Of a stretch of 64,000 bases of DNA, positions 39,778 to 48,316 are shown in pieces. The notes under the pieces were generated by a model, which did no database searches, was not told where the DNA came from, and was given only the letters and a program-made list of their open reading frames with translations. Positions within the stretch are counted from its first letter, which is position 1. Each line of letters opens with the position of its first letter. This DNA comes from Halorubrum sp. SD626R. Lineage in GTDB: Archaea; Halobacteriota; Halobacteria; Halobacteriales; Haloferacaceae. The position numbers were made by a program, and so were the translations under genes. The DNA is taken from assembly GCF_001261915.1 (NCBI RefSeq), contig NZ_CVRT01000148.1:1-64000 (forward strand), in the 5' to 3' direction.

Positions 39778-40905
39778 TCAGTCGTCTCTCAACGGAATTG
39801 ACAGTCCACCCTCCGCGCGCTCGATATCGGTTCCGAACGCCGCGGAGCGCTCGGCGACGGTGTCGCGCACCCACGCGGCGACCTCGTCGTCCGCCAGCGT
39901 CGCCGCCTCGTCGACGATCGCGGTCGGCTCGACGCGGAGTTCGTCGGGATCGCCGTCGCGGACGACCAGTTCGAACAGCGCACTCCGCTTGTTGCGGACG
40001 CCTTGGCGATCCTGATAGCTGACGTAGTCGTCGACGAAGTCGCCCGCGTCGTAGACGATCGGGCGGCCCTCGTACACCTCGACACCCTGGAGGACGTGTG
40101 CGCTGTGTCCATGGACGACGTCGACGCCCCGATCGACGAGCCACCGCCCGAACCGCTCGTGGACCCGACGCGGTTCGGTCTCCCAGTTCGGGCCCCAATG
40201 CAGGGAGGCGACGACGAGGTCCGGGTCGTGCGACCGCGCGGCGTCGAGAATTCCCTCGACGAGCGACCGCGTCTCGGGGACGGCCGGATCGAGCGTCGCG
40301 AAGGCGGTCCCCGAAGACGACTCCCCGGCGGCGAACGCCGCGGACTGGTCGGTGAGGCCGAACGCGGCGGCCGTAACGTAGCCCGCCTCGAAGACCGCGG
40401 GTTCGAGCGCAGCCGTCAGGTCGGTGCCGGCGCCGGCGTGGGCGATGCCGGCGTCGTTGAGGTGGGTTCGGGTGTCCTGGAGGGCCGGCTCTTGAAAATC
40501 GAGGATGTGGTTGTTCGCGAGCGAGACGAACGAGGCGCCGGCGGCTTCTAGTGCCGGAATCGCGAACGAGGGATCCGACCGGAAGTAGTACCCCTTGTCG
40601 GGCCACCGCGTGCCGCGGTCGGAGACGCAACACTCCAGGTTGGCGACAAGCCCGTCGAGCGCGTCGAGGCGCGGCAGGGTTGATCCCCAGACGCCAGCGG
40701 GGTCGTCGTCGGCCCACCGCTCGTTGACGCTGCGGCCGAGCATGAGATCGCCGACGAAGCCGAGTCGGGCGTCGACGGCGGCGGTCTTCGGGCCGTCGCG
40801 GTCGCTTCCGGCTTCCGTCCATCGACCGGACGGGAGCGCGGCGCAGCCGGCGGCGCCGGCCAGTCCGGCGGCGCCTGACGCCAACAGGTCTCGGCGCGTT
40901 CGCAT
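39778..40905 (-). CDS. CapA-family lipoprotein (metallophosphatase-like)
   Basis: About 375 residues. The N-terminus MRTRRDLLASGAAGLAGAAG followed by CAALP has a twin arginine and a lipobox-like AGC, so it is a Tat-exported lipoprotein on the outside of the cell. The CapA/PGA_cap core follows: FVGDLMLGRSVNERW, DGLVANLECCVSDRG, SLANNHILDFQEPALQDT, DLVVASLHWGPNWETEP and VVHGHSAHVLQGVEVYEG. This fold is related to calcineurin-type phosphoesterases; bacterial CapA serves poly-gamma-glutamate capsule synthesis. No capB/capC genes are seen. The start at 40,905 is chosen because it begins with the signal sequence. Confidence 0.88.
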   Translation of the reverse strand: MRTRRDLLASGAAGLAGAAGCAALPSGRWTEAGSDRDGPKTAAVDARLGFVGDLMLGRSVNERWADDDPAGVWGSTLPRLDALDGLVANLECCVSDRGTRWPDKGYYFRSDPSFAIPALEAAGASFVSLANNHILDFQEPALQDTRTHLNDAGIAHAGAGTDLTAALEPAVFEAGYVTAAAFGLTDQSAAFAAGESSSGTAFATLDPAVPETRSLVEGILDAARSHDPDLVVASLHWGPNWETEPRRVHERFGRWLVDRGVDVVHGHSAHVLQGVEVYEGRPIVYDAGDFVDDYVSYQDRQGVRNKRSALFELVVRDGDPDELRVEPTAIVDEAATLADDEVAAWVRDTVAERSAAFGTDIERAEGGLSIPLRDD

Positions 40906-41089
40906 CGCGTGTGGTTTCGCTGAGAGGGAAGTTGAACCCTCCGACAAGGCAGGGGTTCGGCGTAGTGATACTTAGAATACAAGATCTATACGCTATAAGT
41001 TCATCAGAACTGCGTGTCGAGCATCAACGGTCCGTGTGAGATGGTAGGTCTCCCGAAGCGTTTTTCCTCTCGCCGGGGTATCACTAGAC

Positions 41090-41365
41090 ATGGCACGAGC
41101 CGATTCTGGTAATTCAGACTCTCCTGAACGGGAAATCCGCTTAGTGAAGAATCCGGATGGTCAATGGACGGCTCGTGATCTCCGTGTCGGAGTGACTGCT
41201 CAAGGGAAGAGCCGGGACGTAGCACTTGACAATCTTGATGCCGTTATTGAGGCGGTCAAAGGCGATGGCGGGCGATCTCCAACCGACGAGGAGATACGTG
41301 ACCTCGGTGTTGATCCTGAAGTCGCTCAGTCACAGAGCGATGATCTTCCCGATGTCTTACAATAG
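41090..41365 (+). CDS. hicB: HicB-family antitoxin
   Basis: A 91-residue protein. The strand pattern EIRLVKNPDGQWTARDLRVGVTAQGKSRDVALDNLDAVIEAV (residues about 14-56) is the partial RNase-H-like HicB fold. The C-terminal tail is acidic; no separate DNA-binding domain is clear. It is followed two bases later by hicA, so the order is antitoxin first. It should bind HicA and repress the operon. T-rich CGTTTTTC near 41,059 can serve as promoter. Confidence 0.8.
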   Translation: MARADSGNSDSPEREIRLVKNPDGQWTARDLRVGVTAQGKSRDVALDNLDAVIEAVKGDGGRSPTDEEIRDLGVDPEVAQSQSDDLPDVLQ

Positions 41366-41367
41366 CG

Positions 41368-41625
41368 ATGGTGAAGCGGGATTTTTCGGGTGAAGAGGTG
41401 TACAAGGTGCTGGTGAACGTCGGTGGGTTTCAGCACGTTCGTACCACAGGAGATCACCTGATTCTTCGATGGGACCCACCAGAAGACCATGAGAACGCAG
41501 ATACCCGTACCGTGACTGTCCCAGCCCACGACTCAATCAGCATTGGAACGCTCCATGACATTGCTGATGACGCCGGTGCGAAGAACTTCGAAGCATTCTG
41601 CGAGTGGATCGACGAGAATCGGTGA
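41368..41625 (+). CDS. hicA: HicA-family mRNA interferase toxin
   Basis: An 85-residue HicA-type double-stranded-RNA-binding-like fold: FSGEEVYKVLVNVGGFQHVRTTGDHLILRWDPP, with the catalytic His in TTGDHLILRW (about residue 32), and TVPAHDSISIGTLHDIADDAG. It cuts mRNA when HicB is degraded. The HicB stop is two bases upstream. Longer than minimal HicA by an insertion DHENADTRT. Confidence 0.85.
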   Translation: MVKRDFSGEEVYKVLVNVGGFQHVRTTGDHLILRWDPPEDHENADTRTVTVPAHDSISIGTLHDIADDAGAKNFEAFCEWIDENR

Positions 41626-41784
41626 TGACCGATATCGGTCCCTGAGCCGCCTGTATTGAACAAAATAAGCCAGGATATCTCATCTTCTGAGGATTTCAAC
41701 AGAGCCAATTTCGGAACGTCACCATGCACGTCGCCCGCTTCCTCTAAGAGATCGCTCAGCTCTCCACAATTGAGTAGATAATCG
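41626..41784. other. Spacer between hicA and the HTH gene
   Basis: No gene assigned. On the minus strand an open reading covers this spacer and could spell GIDYLLNCGELSDLLEEAG and SSEDEISWLILFNTG, which looks more protein-like than chance, but no start or family is recognised. It may be a remnant. Confidence 0.3.
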
Positions 41785-42237
41785 ATGCCTGAACTCATCG
41801 ACGACGGCTGGCCGGAAAAGTACCGTGACCCTCGTGACCGCCCGCAGCCAAGCGTGCTTCGCGTCACTGTGGAGTCATTCGAGGGGATACGTGAAGAGAC
41901 CCGTAATGCCATCGAAACAGTCAGTGAGGGCGACGAACAGCCCGCGATCGTCTCGTTCGCGACAGTCGGTGAATTGCGAACGATCCTCACCGACCGCCGC
42001 ATCGAACTGCTACGGACGCTCCTCGCGATCGGTGGCGCGGCTGAGAGTATCTCAGTACTCGCAGACGATCTCGACCGTGATTATCGAGCGGTTCACAACG
42101 ATGTGTCGCTGCTCGTCGACCACGGCTTGCTGTTCGTCGTCGAGGAGAGCCGGTCGAAACGGCCGTACCTTCCATACGAACGCATCCATCTTGACGTCGA
42201 ACTCGTCGGGGGGACCCCTGCGAAGAGCACACTCTAG
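41785..42237 (+). CDS. HVO_A0114-type HTH DNA-binding protein
   Basis: A 150-residue regulator. The middle FATVGELRTILTDRRIELLRTLLAIGG is followed by a winged helix (SVLADDLDRDYRAVHNDVSLLVDHGLLFV). This matches haloarchaeal HVO_A0114-type proteins that are usually encoded with a TumE/DUF6516 toxin. No such toxin is next to it, so it looks like an orphan antitoxin-like regulator. Its use of AT-ending codons is higher than in the core genes to the left. Confidence 0.72.
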   Translation: MPELIDDGWPEKYRDPRDRPQPSVLRVTVESFEGIREETRNAIETVSEGDEQPAIVSFATVGELRTILTDRRIELLRTLLAIGGAAESISVLADDLDRDYRAVHNDVSLLVDHGLLFVVEESRSKRPYLPYERIHLDVELVGGTPAKSTL

Positions 42238-42297
42238 AACGCTAACCCAGCGCTGTACTTTATTTATGACTAATCTAACGTATTGGTACAGAACCCT

Positions 42298-42510
42298 ATG
42301 AGTGGAACGGAATCTGAAAAGGCGGAGTCTATGTCGTCGCGGGGGAAGGCCACCATCCCGAAAGAGTTTCGCGAGGAGTTGGGTATCAGTACACCCGGTT
42401 GTGTGAAGTTCGTTCGGACCGCAGAGGGCGAGATTGTCATTCGTCCTGTCCACTCGGTGACGGACCTGCGTGGGATTCTGGGAGGGAAAACAGACGACCA
42501 GGGGCGCTAG
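42298..42510 (+). CDS. AbrB/SpoVT-type antitoxin, orphan
   Basis: A 70-residue AbrB/MazE-fold protein: SSRGKATIPKEFREELGI with the swapped-hairpin signature, then CVKFVRTAEGEIVIRPVHS. Such proteins repress and neutralise PIN-type (VapC) toxins encoded directly downstream. Here the following 270 bases contain no toxin but an IS-end-like sequence, so the partner may have been lost. TATA-like CTTTATTTA at 42,258-42,266 supports the ATG at 42,298. Confidence 0.75.
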   Translation: MSGTESEKAESMSSRGKATIPKEFREELGISTPGCVKFVRTAEGEIVIRPVHSVTDLRGILGGKTDDQGR

Positions 42511-42645
42511 GCAACCAAGCGGCTTAAAAAAGAACGCGCTGTTGGCTCCGGTAGCGACGAGAGTAACGTGTGACAATGGAACTGATATTCCCGATTATAC
42601 CGTTCTTCATGCCGAACCGGTCTTCGTGTCCTTCTGTCGAATTGC

Positions 42646-42666
42646 TCCCACGCTGAAATTGTGGGC
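42646..42666 (+). mobile_element. Possible IS200/IS605-type right-end remnant
   Basis: CCCAC (42,647-42,651) and GTGGG (42,661-42,665) form a hairpin with a nine-base loop. The flanks GAATTGCT before it and CTTCCGCTTTCTCG after it resemble right ends of haloarchaeal IS200/IS605 elements carrying tnpB. No tnpA or tnpB is readable nearby, so at most a short relic remains. Confidence 0.3.
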
Positions 42667-42785
42667 TTCCGCTTTCTCGCTCCGTGATCCCGCGTCAGGG
42701 GATCTATTCTAGGGCAGGCATCTTGTGCCGGCGGTACACGATCCAGAATACGTCACCCAAAATATGCTCTCGCTCAATTCCGGGA

Positions 42786-43730
42786 TCAGTACTCGATTGC
42801 CGCGGAGTAGCGGTCCAACACGAACACAAACGCCGCACCGAAGAGTGCCGCGAGCACGAATCGCGGCGCGGCGGCCCGCCACGATTCGCCACTCGCCGCC
42901 AGCCGGATCGACACCTCGGCGATCGGTGCTCGGAGCGCGCCGACGACCAGACTCACCAGAAAGGCGAGCGTCGCAGCCCGGGCCCGCGCGAGCGCGTAGC
43001 GGATGGCGTGAGCGACCGTGAACAGGCCGACGACGCCGCCGGCGAGGAACGTCGCGACCGGCGGGACGGTCGCGAGGAGCGCGCCGCTGCCGTCGCCGGT
43101 GGCGAACGCGACGAGACCGTCGACCGCCCGGCTCACGGTGCCAGACATGTACTCGTACTGGCCGAGCACGACGAGCAGCAGCGACCCAGAGATCCCCGGG
43201 AGCACCATCGCGCTGACCGCGACCGCGCCGGCGGCGAAGACGACCGGCAGCGAGCTCCCGAGCCCGGTCGAGGCGTACCCGGAGGCGAGGAACGCGAGCA
43301 GGAAGCCGGCGACCGCCGCCGCCGTGCGCCGCGGCGTGTCGAGCGCGACGCCGCGGAGCAGCACCGCCGCGCTCGCGGCGATCAGCCCGAAGAAGAAGCC
43401 GTACGTCGCGACCGGCCGCGTCGCGAGTAGGTAGTTGACCCCGCTCAACACGACCACGACCGCCGTGCCGATGCCCGCGCCGAGGACGAGGAGGAAGGCG
43501 CCGTCGATCTCGTGGAACGCCGCGCGAGCGTCCGGGAGGTTCGCGGGACGGACGCCCGCGATCACGCGGCGGATCCGTGCGGGGTCGATCGCGGTTACGG
43601 CCGCGATCAGTCGTTCGTATATGCCGACGATCAGCGCGATGGTGCCGCCAGAGACGCCGGGGACCGCATCCGCGCTCCCCATCGCGATCCCCTTCAGATA
43701 GATGGCGATCCACGCGCGGAGGTCGGGCAT
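42786..43730 (-). CDS. DUF368 polyprenyl-phosphate transporter family protein
   Basis: A 314-residue membrane protein with about eight helices and two related GSADAVPGVSGGTIALIVGIYE / AMVLPGISGSLLLVVLGQYE motifs, the signature of DUF368. Bacterial DUF368 proteins have been shown to return undecaprenyl phosphate across the membrane. The gene starts six bases after aglB ends, so it is co-transcribed with the oligosaccharyltransferase. I infer that it flips dolichol phosphate back to the cytoplasmic face after glycan transfer. Confidence 0.9.
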   Translation of the reverse strand: MPDLRAWIAIYLKGIAMGSADAVPGVSGGTIALIVGIYERLIAAVTAIDPARIRRVIAGVRPANLPDARAAFHEIDGAFLLVLGAGIGTAVVVVLSGVNYLLATRPVATYGFFFGLIAASAAVLLRGVALDTPRRTAAAVAGFLLAFLASGYASTGLGSSLPVVFAAGAVAVSAMVLPGISGSLLLVVLGQYEYMSGTVSRAVDGLVAFATGDGSGALLATVPPVATFLAGGVVGLFTVAHAIRYALARARAATLAFLVSLVVGALRAPIAEVSIRLAASGESWRAAAPRFVLAALFGAAFVFVLDRYSAAIEY

Positions 43731-43736
43731 GAGGCG

Positions 43737-46700
43737 TTACGCGCCGACGGGGACGAAAGCGGTGAGCGATGCGGTCGCGCCGCGTGCCACCGCCGCATCG
43801 GGTGCGGAAGACGGCGGCGCGTCGGGTGCGAGCGAGTGGGAGACGGGCGCATCGAGGGCGGACGCATCGAGGGCGTTCGCGTCGGCGACGGACGCGTCGG
43901 GGGTGTCGGGCGTGCCGATCGCCGCCGTCGTGTTCGCGTCGTCGGTGGTGCCGTCGGTCGTTCCCGAGCCGTCGTCGGCCGAGCCGGACTCGCCGTCGCT
44001 CTCACTTCCACCGCCGAGCGTCGTTTCCTCGAGTTCGACCGTGGCGGCCGCGTCGTCTGCGCCGACGACCTGCGCCTCGGTCACGTTCACCGTGCCGGTC
44101 CGGGAGGTCGGCGTGCCGTTGGCGATCGAGAGGCCGGTCGAGAGCTGGTACGGTCCCGTCGCGCGGACGCTGGTGTTCGTGTAGCCGTTCTCCGGGCCGA
44201 ACTCGTCATAGCCGGTCGTCGAGTACGGCACCGTGAGCTCGAAGTTGCCGTTCGCGTCGGCCTCGGCGTACTGCGTGTACCGGAACGTCCCGCCGTTGGG
44301 CTTCTGCATCCGGACCGTGGCGCGCACTTCCTGGCCGGCCTCGGCGCCCGACCCCTCGATCGTCGCACCGGGCACCCGTTCGAACGTCTTCACGAAGTCG
44401 TCCTGGAACGCCCGGAGGAACGATTCGCCAAGGAGGTCCTCGACGCTGGTGTCCTCCGGAATCAGCTGCTGGAGGACGCGGACCTGAAGCGCCGAGGGCG
44501 ACTGCCCCCGCGCCTGCGAGGCGTGGACGAGCCGGTGGTGCTCTAGGGCTTCCACGCGCTCGGAAGGCAGGCTTCCGACGCCGCCGATCTGGGCGCTGCC
44601 GTCTTCCGCGACGTACTCGCGTGCCGCGGTCATGTTGTCGAACTGCCGAATCGTCGTCGTCCGCTCGCTCGGGATGACGCTGACCTCGATCTGCTCGCCG
44701 CCCTGGGTCTGGGCCGTCCGGGTCTCCCAGTCGACGACGACCGGTTCAGGCTCGACCGCACTACCATAGTGTTCGTAGAGGCGGATCATCTGGCTCTCGT
44801 GGTAGCGCTGGGTGTTCACCTGCATCACCGTCCGGAACCCGCCCTGCTCCGTCTGCTGGTAGAGGACGCGGTTGAAGTCCTCGCGCGTCTCGTTGCCCGA
44901 GTAGAACGTGACGGGGGCGCTGAACTTGGAGTTCGGCGACGCCATCTGGGAGTCGACCATCACGTAGCGGGTGTTCGCGCCCTCGTCGCTCTGGCTCGCG
45001 AGGACTTCGCGAGCTTCCGCCTCGCTCGGCGCGAGGAGGTAGTCGGCCGCCTCGCCCGCGTTCTGCTGGAACGGGTTCGCGTTCGGGATGCGCTCGGCGC
45101 GCGTGGTGATCCAGTGGCCGTAGTCCCACCACGACTGCACGCCGTAGGCGCCCTCCGGGTAGTCGAAGTCGCCGCCGGGGGGGCGCTCGTAGGTGCCGTA
45201 CAGCTCCATGGGGTTGTCCGCGCCTTCGAGCTCGCCCGGCGTGGGCGTCTCGTCGTTCATCCACTGGAGGCTCCCGTCCCACTGAGTGACGCTGCCGGGG
45301 TTACTGGAGTTGCCTGCCTGCCAGACTGGGGTGGCGACGCCGACGAGCGGGACGATCAGCACCGCGACCACCGCGAGCGCGGTCATCACCTGCCACCCCT
45401 CGATGTCGCGGAGCGCGGCGAGGGAGGTGAGGTCGATCGCGTCGAGCGTCACCTGCAGGAAGTACGCCGCGCCGACCGCGACGATCACCGCGAGGTAGTA
45501 GTTGAAGCGGGTCTGGGTGAACGCGGCGCTCCCGATGAACGCCGCCCAGACGACGAAGTAGAGCTCCTCGGCGTCGTACTCGACGAGGAACGTCGCGCCG
45601 ACGAGGAAGGCGGCGGCGATGACGAGGCCGACCACCTGCCAGTCGAGGCCGACGACGCCGCCGATGGCGCCGTAGAGCTGTGGGACCGCGTAGACGGAGC
45701 CGATCACGGCGAGTGCGGAGACGATGTAGACGGAGTCGGAGAAGTCGTCGGAGCGGTAGAGGGGACGCGCGAGGATGTAGAGGACCGCGGCGAGCGCGAG
45801 GAAGAACGCGAAGCCGTACTGGGAGAGGACGAAGTCAGAGAAGGCGGCCCCCTGAAGCGGAGGTTGCGCCTCACCGATAGTACGGGCTCCTGCTCCTGCA
45901 CTGAATCCGACGAAGCCGAGGAGGTTGCTTGTGAGCGTTGTCCACAGCGAAGGAATCACGAGCCAGACGACGCCAGCAGAGGCGAAAATAAGCCCACCGA
46001 CAACCGGGGGAAAGGTTGCAGCGTCGAGATCGCGCACCTCCCACTGGCGAGCGAGCCAAGCGAGGAAGACAGCACCGACGGCGACGCCGAATGGGAGGAT
46101 GACTTGAAGAAGGGAGTACTGAGTGGGTGAGAACGAGAACGTGTCGAGCGGTATCAACTGCATCAGGGTAGTGACGCCCATCGCGACCGCGCCGACGAAT
46201 GCGATCGGTTCGGGGCTCCGACCGTGGAAGGTATCATTCGTGAGCTTGATCGCGAGGTAGACGCCGGTAAAACCGACCATGAGGACAGCGGGCGGCCACG
46301 TCCAGAGATAGAGACCGAGAGCGATCCCAGCGCTGATCGCGTAGACTGCTGGGCGCTTGAGTGCGGTCCAGTTGCGGTCGACGATCAACTCCCAGACGGG
46401 TGCCTCGCGCTCGGCGATGGCAAAGGCGACGAGGAACGCAAGGACGGCAATACTTTGGAAAAGGACCTCGGCTGCGCTGTGGTCCGGGAAGCCAACGAGA
46501 CTGTAGCTGAAGAAGGTTCCCGGTAGGAGCGCGAGCACAACGACGGCAACGAGTGCAACAAATCGGTCGACGAACCGACGTGCGATGAAGTAGGTCGGAA
46601 TCGCGACAAGCGTACCGGCGATGGGGGCCATGACGAGCATGACCTCCTCGGCGCTGCCCATAACCGGACGAGCGATCCAGATCCCGACCACCATGATATG

Positions 46701-46997
46701 GTCCCAGAGGGTACCGAACTGGCCTGCCTGATATCCAACTGGGAAACCAGTCCAAACATCGTATGGCATTCGACTGGGCCAGTTCTCCATGATATACGAT
46801 GTCTCACGGAGATGATACCAGGGGTCGTTCCCGCGGAAATACACCCTGCCGTCGAGAACGAAGTTTCCGTATGACCGGAGACGTGTCCACAACATGAAGC
46901 TCAATGCGGCGAAAAGAACCGGAACGTGATGCCACCGTGCGAGGAGATCAGCGGGGGACTGATCCGACTCTGCCGGTGGGTCATTTGAGTCACTCAT
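43737..46997 (-). CDS. aglB: Archaeal oligosaccharyltransferase AglB (STT3)
   Basis: A 1086-residue N-glycosylation enzyme. About thirteen membrane helices (residues about 20-560) include the first catalytic loop (YFRGNDPWYHLRETSYIM). The catalytic WWDYGHW follows at about 621-627, then a periplasm-like beta-rich domain, and a low-complexity Ala/Asp tail. It moves lipid-linked glycans to Asn in S-layer and archaellum proteins outside the cell. Codon use is GC-biased from the C-terminus to about residue 372, and looser in the N-terminal third (45,880-46,997), which suggests a recombined gene. The ATG at 46,997 matches the family. Confidence 0.97.
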   Translation of the reverse strand: MSDSNDPPAESDQSPADLLARWHHVPVLFAALSFMLWTRLRSYGNFVLDGRVYFRGNDPWYHLRETSYIMENWPSRMPYDVWTGFPVGYQAGQFGTLWDHIMVVGIWIARPVMGSAEEVMLVMAPIAGTLVAIPTYFIARRFVDRFVALVAVVVLALLPGTFFSYSLVGFPDHSAAEVLFQSIAVLAFLVAFAIAEREAPVWELIVDRNWTALKRPAVYAISAGIALGLYLWTWPPAVLMVGFTGVYLAIKLTNDTFHGRSPEPIAFVGAVAMGVTTLMQLIPLDTFSFSPTQYSLLQVILPFGVAVGAVFLAWLARQWEVRDLDAATFPPVVGGLIFASAGVVWLVIPSLWTTLTSNLLGFVGFSAGAGARTIGEAQPPLQGAAFSDFVLSQYGFAFFLALAAVLYILARPLYRSDDFSDSVYIVSALAVIGSVYAVPQLYGAIGGVVGLDWQVVGLVIAAAFLVGATFLVEYDAEELYFVVWAAFIGSAAFTQTRFNYYLAVIVAVGAAYFLQVTLDAIDLTSLAALRDIEGWQVMTALAVVAVLIVPLVGVATPVWQAGNSSNPGSVTQWDGSLQWMNDETPTPGELEGADNPMELYGTYERPPGGDFDYPEGAYGVQSWWDYGHWITTRAERIPNANPFQQNAGEAADYLLAPSEAEAREVLASQSDEGANTRYVMVDSQMASPNSKFSAPVTFYSGNETREDFNRVLYQQTEQGGFRTVMQVNTQRYHESQMIRLYEHYGSAVEPEPVVVDWETRTAQTQGGEQIEVSVIPSERTTTIRQFDNMTAAREYVAEDGSAQIGGVGSLPSERVEALEHHRLVHASQARGQSPSALQVRVLQQLIPEDTSVEDLLGESFLRAFQDDFVKTFERVPGATIEGSGAEAGQEVRATVRMQKPNGGTFRYTQYAEADANGNFELTVPYSTTGYDEFGPENGYTNTSVRATGPYQLSTGLSIANGTPTSRTGTVNVTEAQVVGADDAAATVELEETTLGGGSESDGESGSADDGSGTTDGTTDDANTTAAIGTPDTPDASVADANALDASALDAPVSHSLAPDAPPSSAPDAAVARGATASLTAFVPVGA

Positions 46998-47338
46998 TAC
47001 ATGGAGATGACTGGCAAAACGCGCATAAGGCTTATCATATACTCACGATAGCGTGAAACGGTTCTGGTGAATCGCCAGATAGTGTTTGAGTTTATTATTT
47101 CATGGCCCGCTCGATGTTGTGGAACATAGAAACGATCACGTGAAATTTGCGGCCCCTATGCTTGGCCATGGATTGCGTGGTCAATGGTACGCTCATCCGT
47201 CGAAAAGGCTGTTTCAGATGAGTCCTGTTAGCCGTATAGAGACCCATCGATGTGTGCGTCAGGCGTACAATCGATGGTTTATATATATGAACAGAGAATC
47301 ATAACATTCTCGTGGGACAGCGATATTACTATAGACAT
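46998..47338. other. Divergent intergenic region between aglB and the epimerase
   Basis: AT-richer DNA without a sure gene. A TATA box GTTTATATATA (47,277-47,287) serves the epimerase at 47,339, leaving a leader of about 25-30 bases. A minus-strand reading ending at 47,095 (GRKFHVIVSMFHNIERAMK) might be the tail of a decayed transposase or other gene; not confirmed. Confidence 0.4.
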
Positions 47339-48316
47339 ATGACCACACTCGTTACAGGCGGTGGTGGATTTATCGGTTCACATCTTGTTGATTTTCTTAT
47401 GGAAAATACGACAGAAGACGTTCGAGTTCTTGACGACTTCTCAACCGGTTCGCGGTCGAACCTCTCGCATCTCGATACCGACCGAGCCAGGATCATAAAC
47501 GGCGACATCCGTGAGAAGGCGACTGTTAAGCGTGCCGCCAAGGGTGTGGATACTATTTTTCATCTCGCAGCGGCAGTCGGCGTTCAGAACGTCGTCAACA
47601 ATCCACTCGAATCTCTCGAAATAAATCTCCACGGAACCGAACACGTGCTTGACGCCGCCGACAGCGAAATGGCTTCCACGTTCATCGCCTCCTCGTCTGA
47701 AGTGTACGGCAAGAGTGACGAGATACCGTTCAGCGAGGACGGTGATCGGGTACTGGGGCCGACAAACATTCCGCGGTGGGGATACGCCTCCGCCAAAGCA
47801 GTCGACGAGTTCCTCGGTCTGGCATATCAAGACGAACGAGATATCCCAGTGGTCGTCGGTAGGTACTTCAACATTGTCGGTCCTCGACAGACCGGCGAGT
47901 ACGGGATGGTTGTCCCGCGATTCATCGAACAGGCTCATAGTGATGAGGAGTTGACGGTCTACGGTGATGGCACGCAAAAGCGAAGCTTCACGCACGTGAA
48001 TGACGCCGTCAAGGCGACTTACGAACTTCTACAGATTGAGGAGGCACACGGTGAAGTATACAACATCGGGTCGCCGAATCCGACGAGAATAAACGATCTC
48101 GCCAAAGCCGTCATCGAAGCAACTGATTCTGACTCGACACCCACACATATTCCTTTTGAAGAAATATATGGAGAAAACTTTGAGGAACCTGAACGACGTG
48201 AACCAGATGTTTCGAAACTTCGGGAAACGCTCGGCTGGGTTCCCGACACGAGTCTAGAAAAAATCATCAGCGATATTCTCTCTCGGCGTCAACGCGGAGA
48301 GACAGACGATGAGTGA
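47339..48316 (+). CDS. NAD-dependent nucleotide-sugar epimerase/dehydratase
   Basis: A 325-residue extended SDR. NAD motif TGGGGFIGSHL (residues about 6-16), IFHLAAAVGVQNVVNNP, SSSEVYGKSDEIPFSEDG, catalytic Y-x3-K in YASAKAVDEF (about 153) and GRYFNIVGPRQ. It converts a UDP- or dTDP-sugar, as an epimerase, dehydratase or decarboxylase; the sugar cannot be read. The following dehydrogenase overlaps by eight bases, so both make precursors for one glycan. The ATG at 47,339 gives the canonical MTTLVTGGGGF. Confidence 0.87.
   Translation: MTTLVTGGGGFIGSHLVDFLMENTTEDVRVLDDFSTGSRSNLSHLDTDRARIINGDIREKATVKRAAKGVDTIFHLAAAVGVQNVVNNPLESLEINLHGTEHVLDAADSEMASTFIASSSEVYGKSDEIPFSEDGDRVLGPTNIPRWGYASAKAVDEFLGLAYQDERDIPVVVGRYFNIVGPRQTGEYGMVVPRFIEQAHSDEELTVYGDGTQKRSFTHVNDAVKATYELLQIEEAHGEVYNIGSPNPTRINDLAKAVIEATDSDSTPTHIPFEEIYGENFEEPERREPDVSKLRETLGWVPDTSLEKIISDILSRRQRGETDDE

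Noticed and set aside
42470-42712. 80-codon frame behind the AbrB gene
   Set aside because: No recognisable domain; runs through the hairpin that looks like an IS end. Kept only as possible relic DNA.
47086-47304. 72-codon frame in the aglB-epimerase intergenic region
   Set aside because: Runs into the TATA box of the epimerase gene and has no family features.
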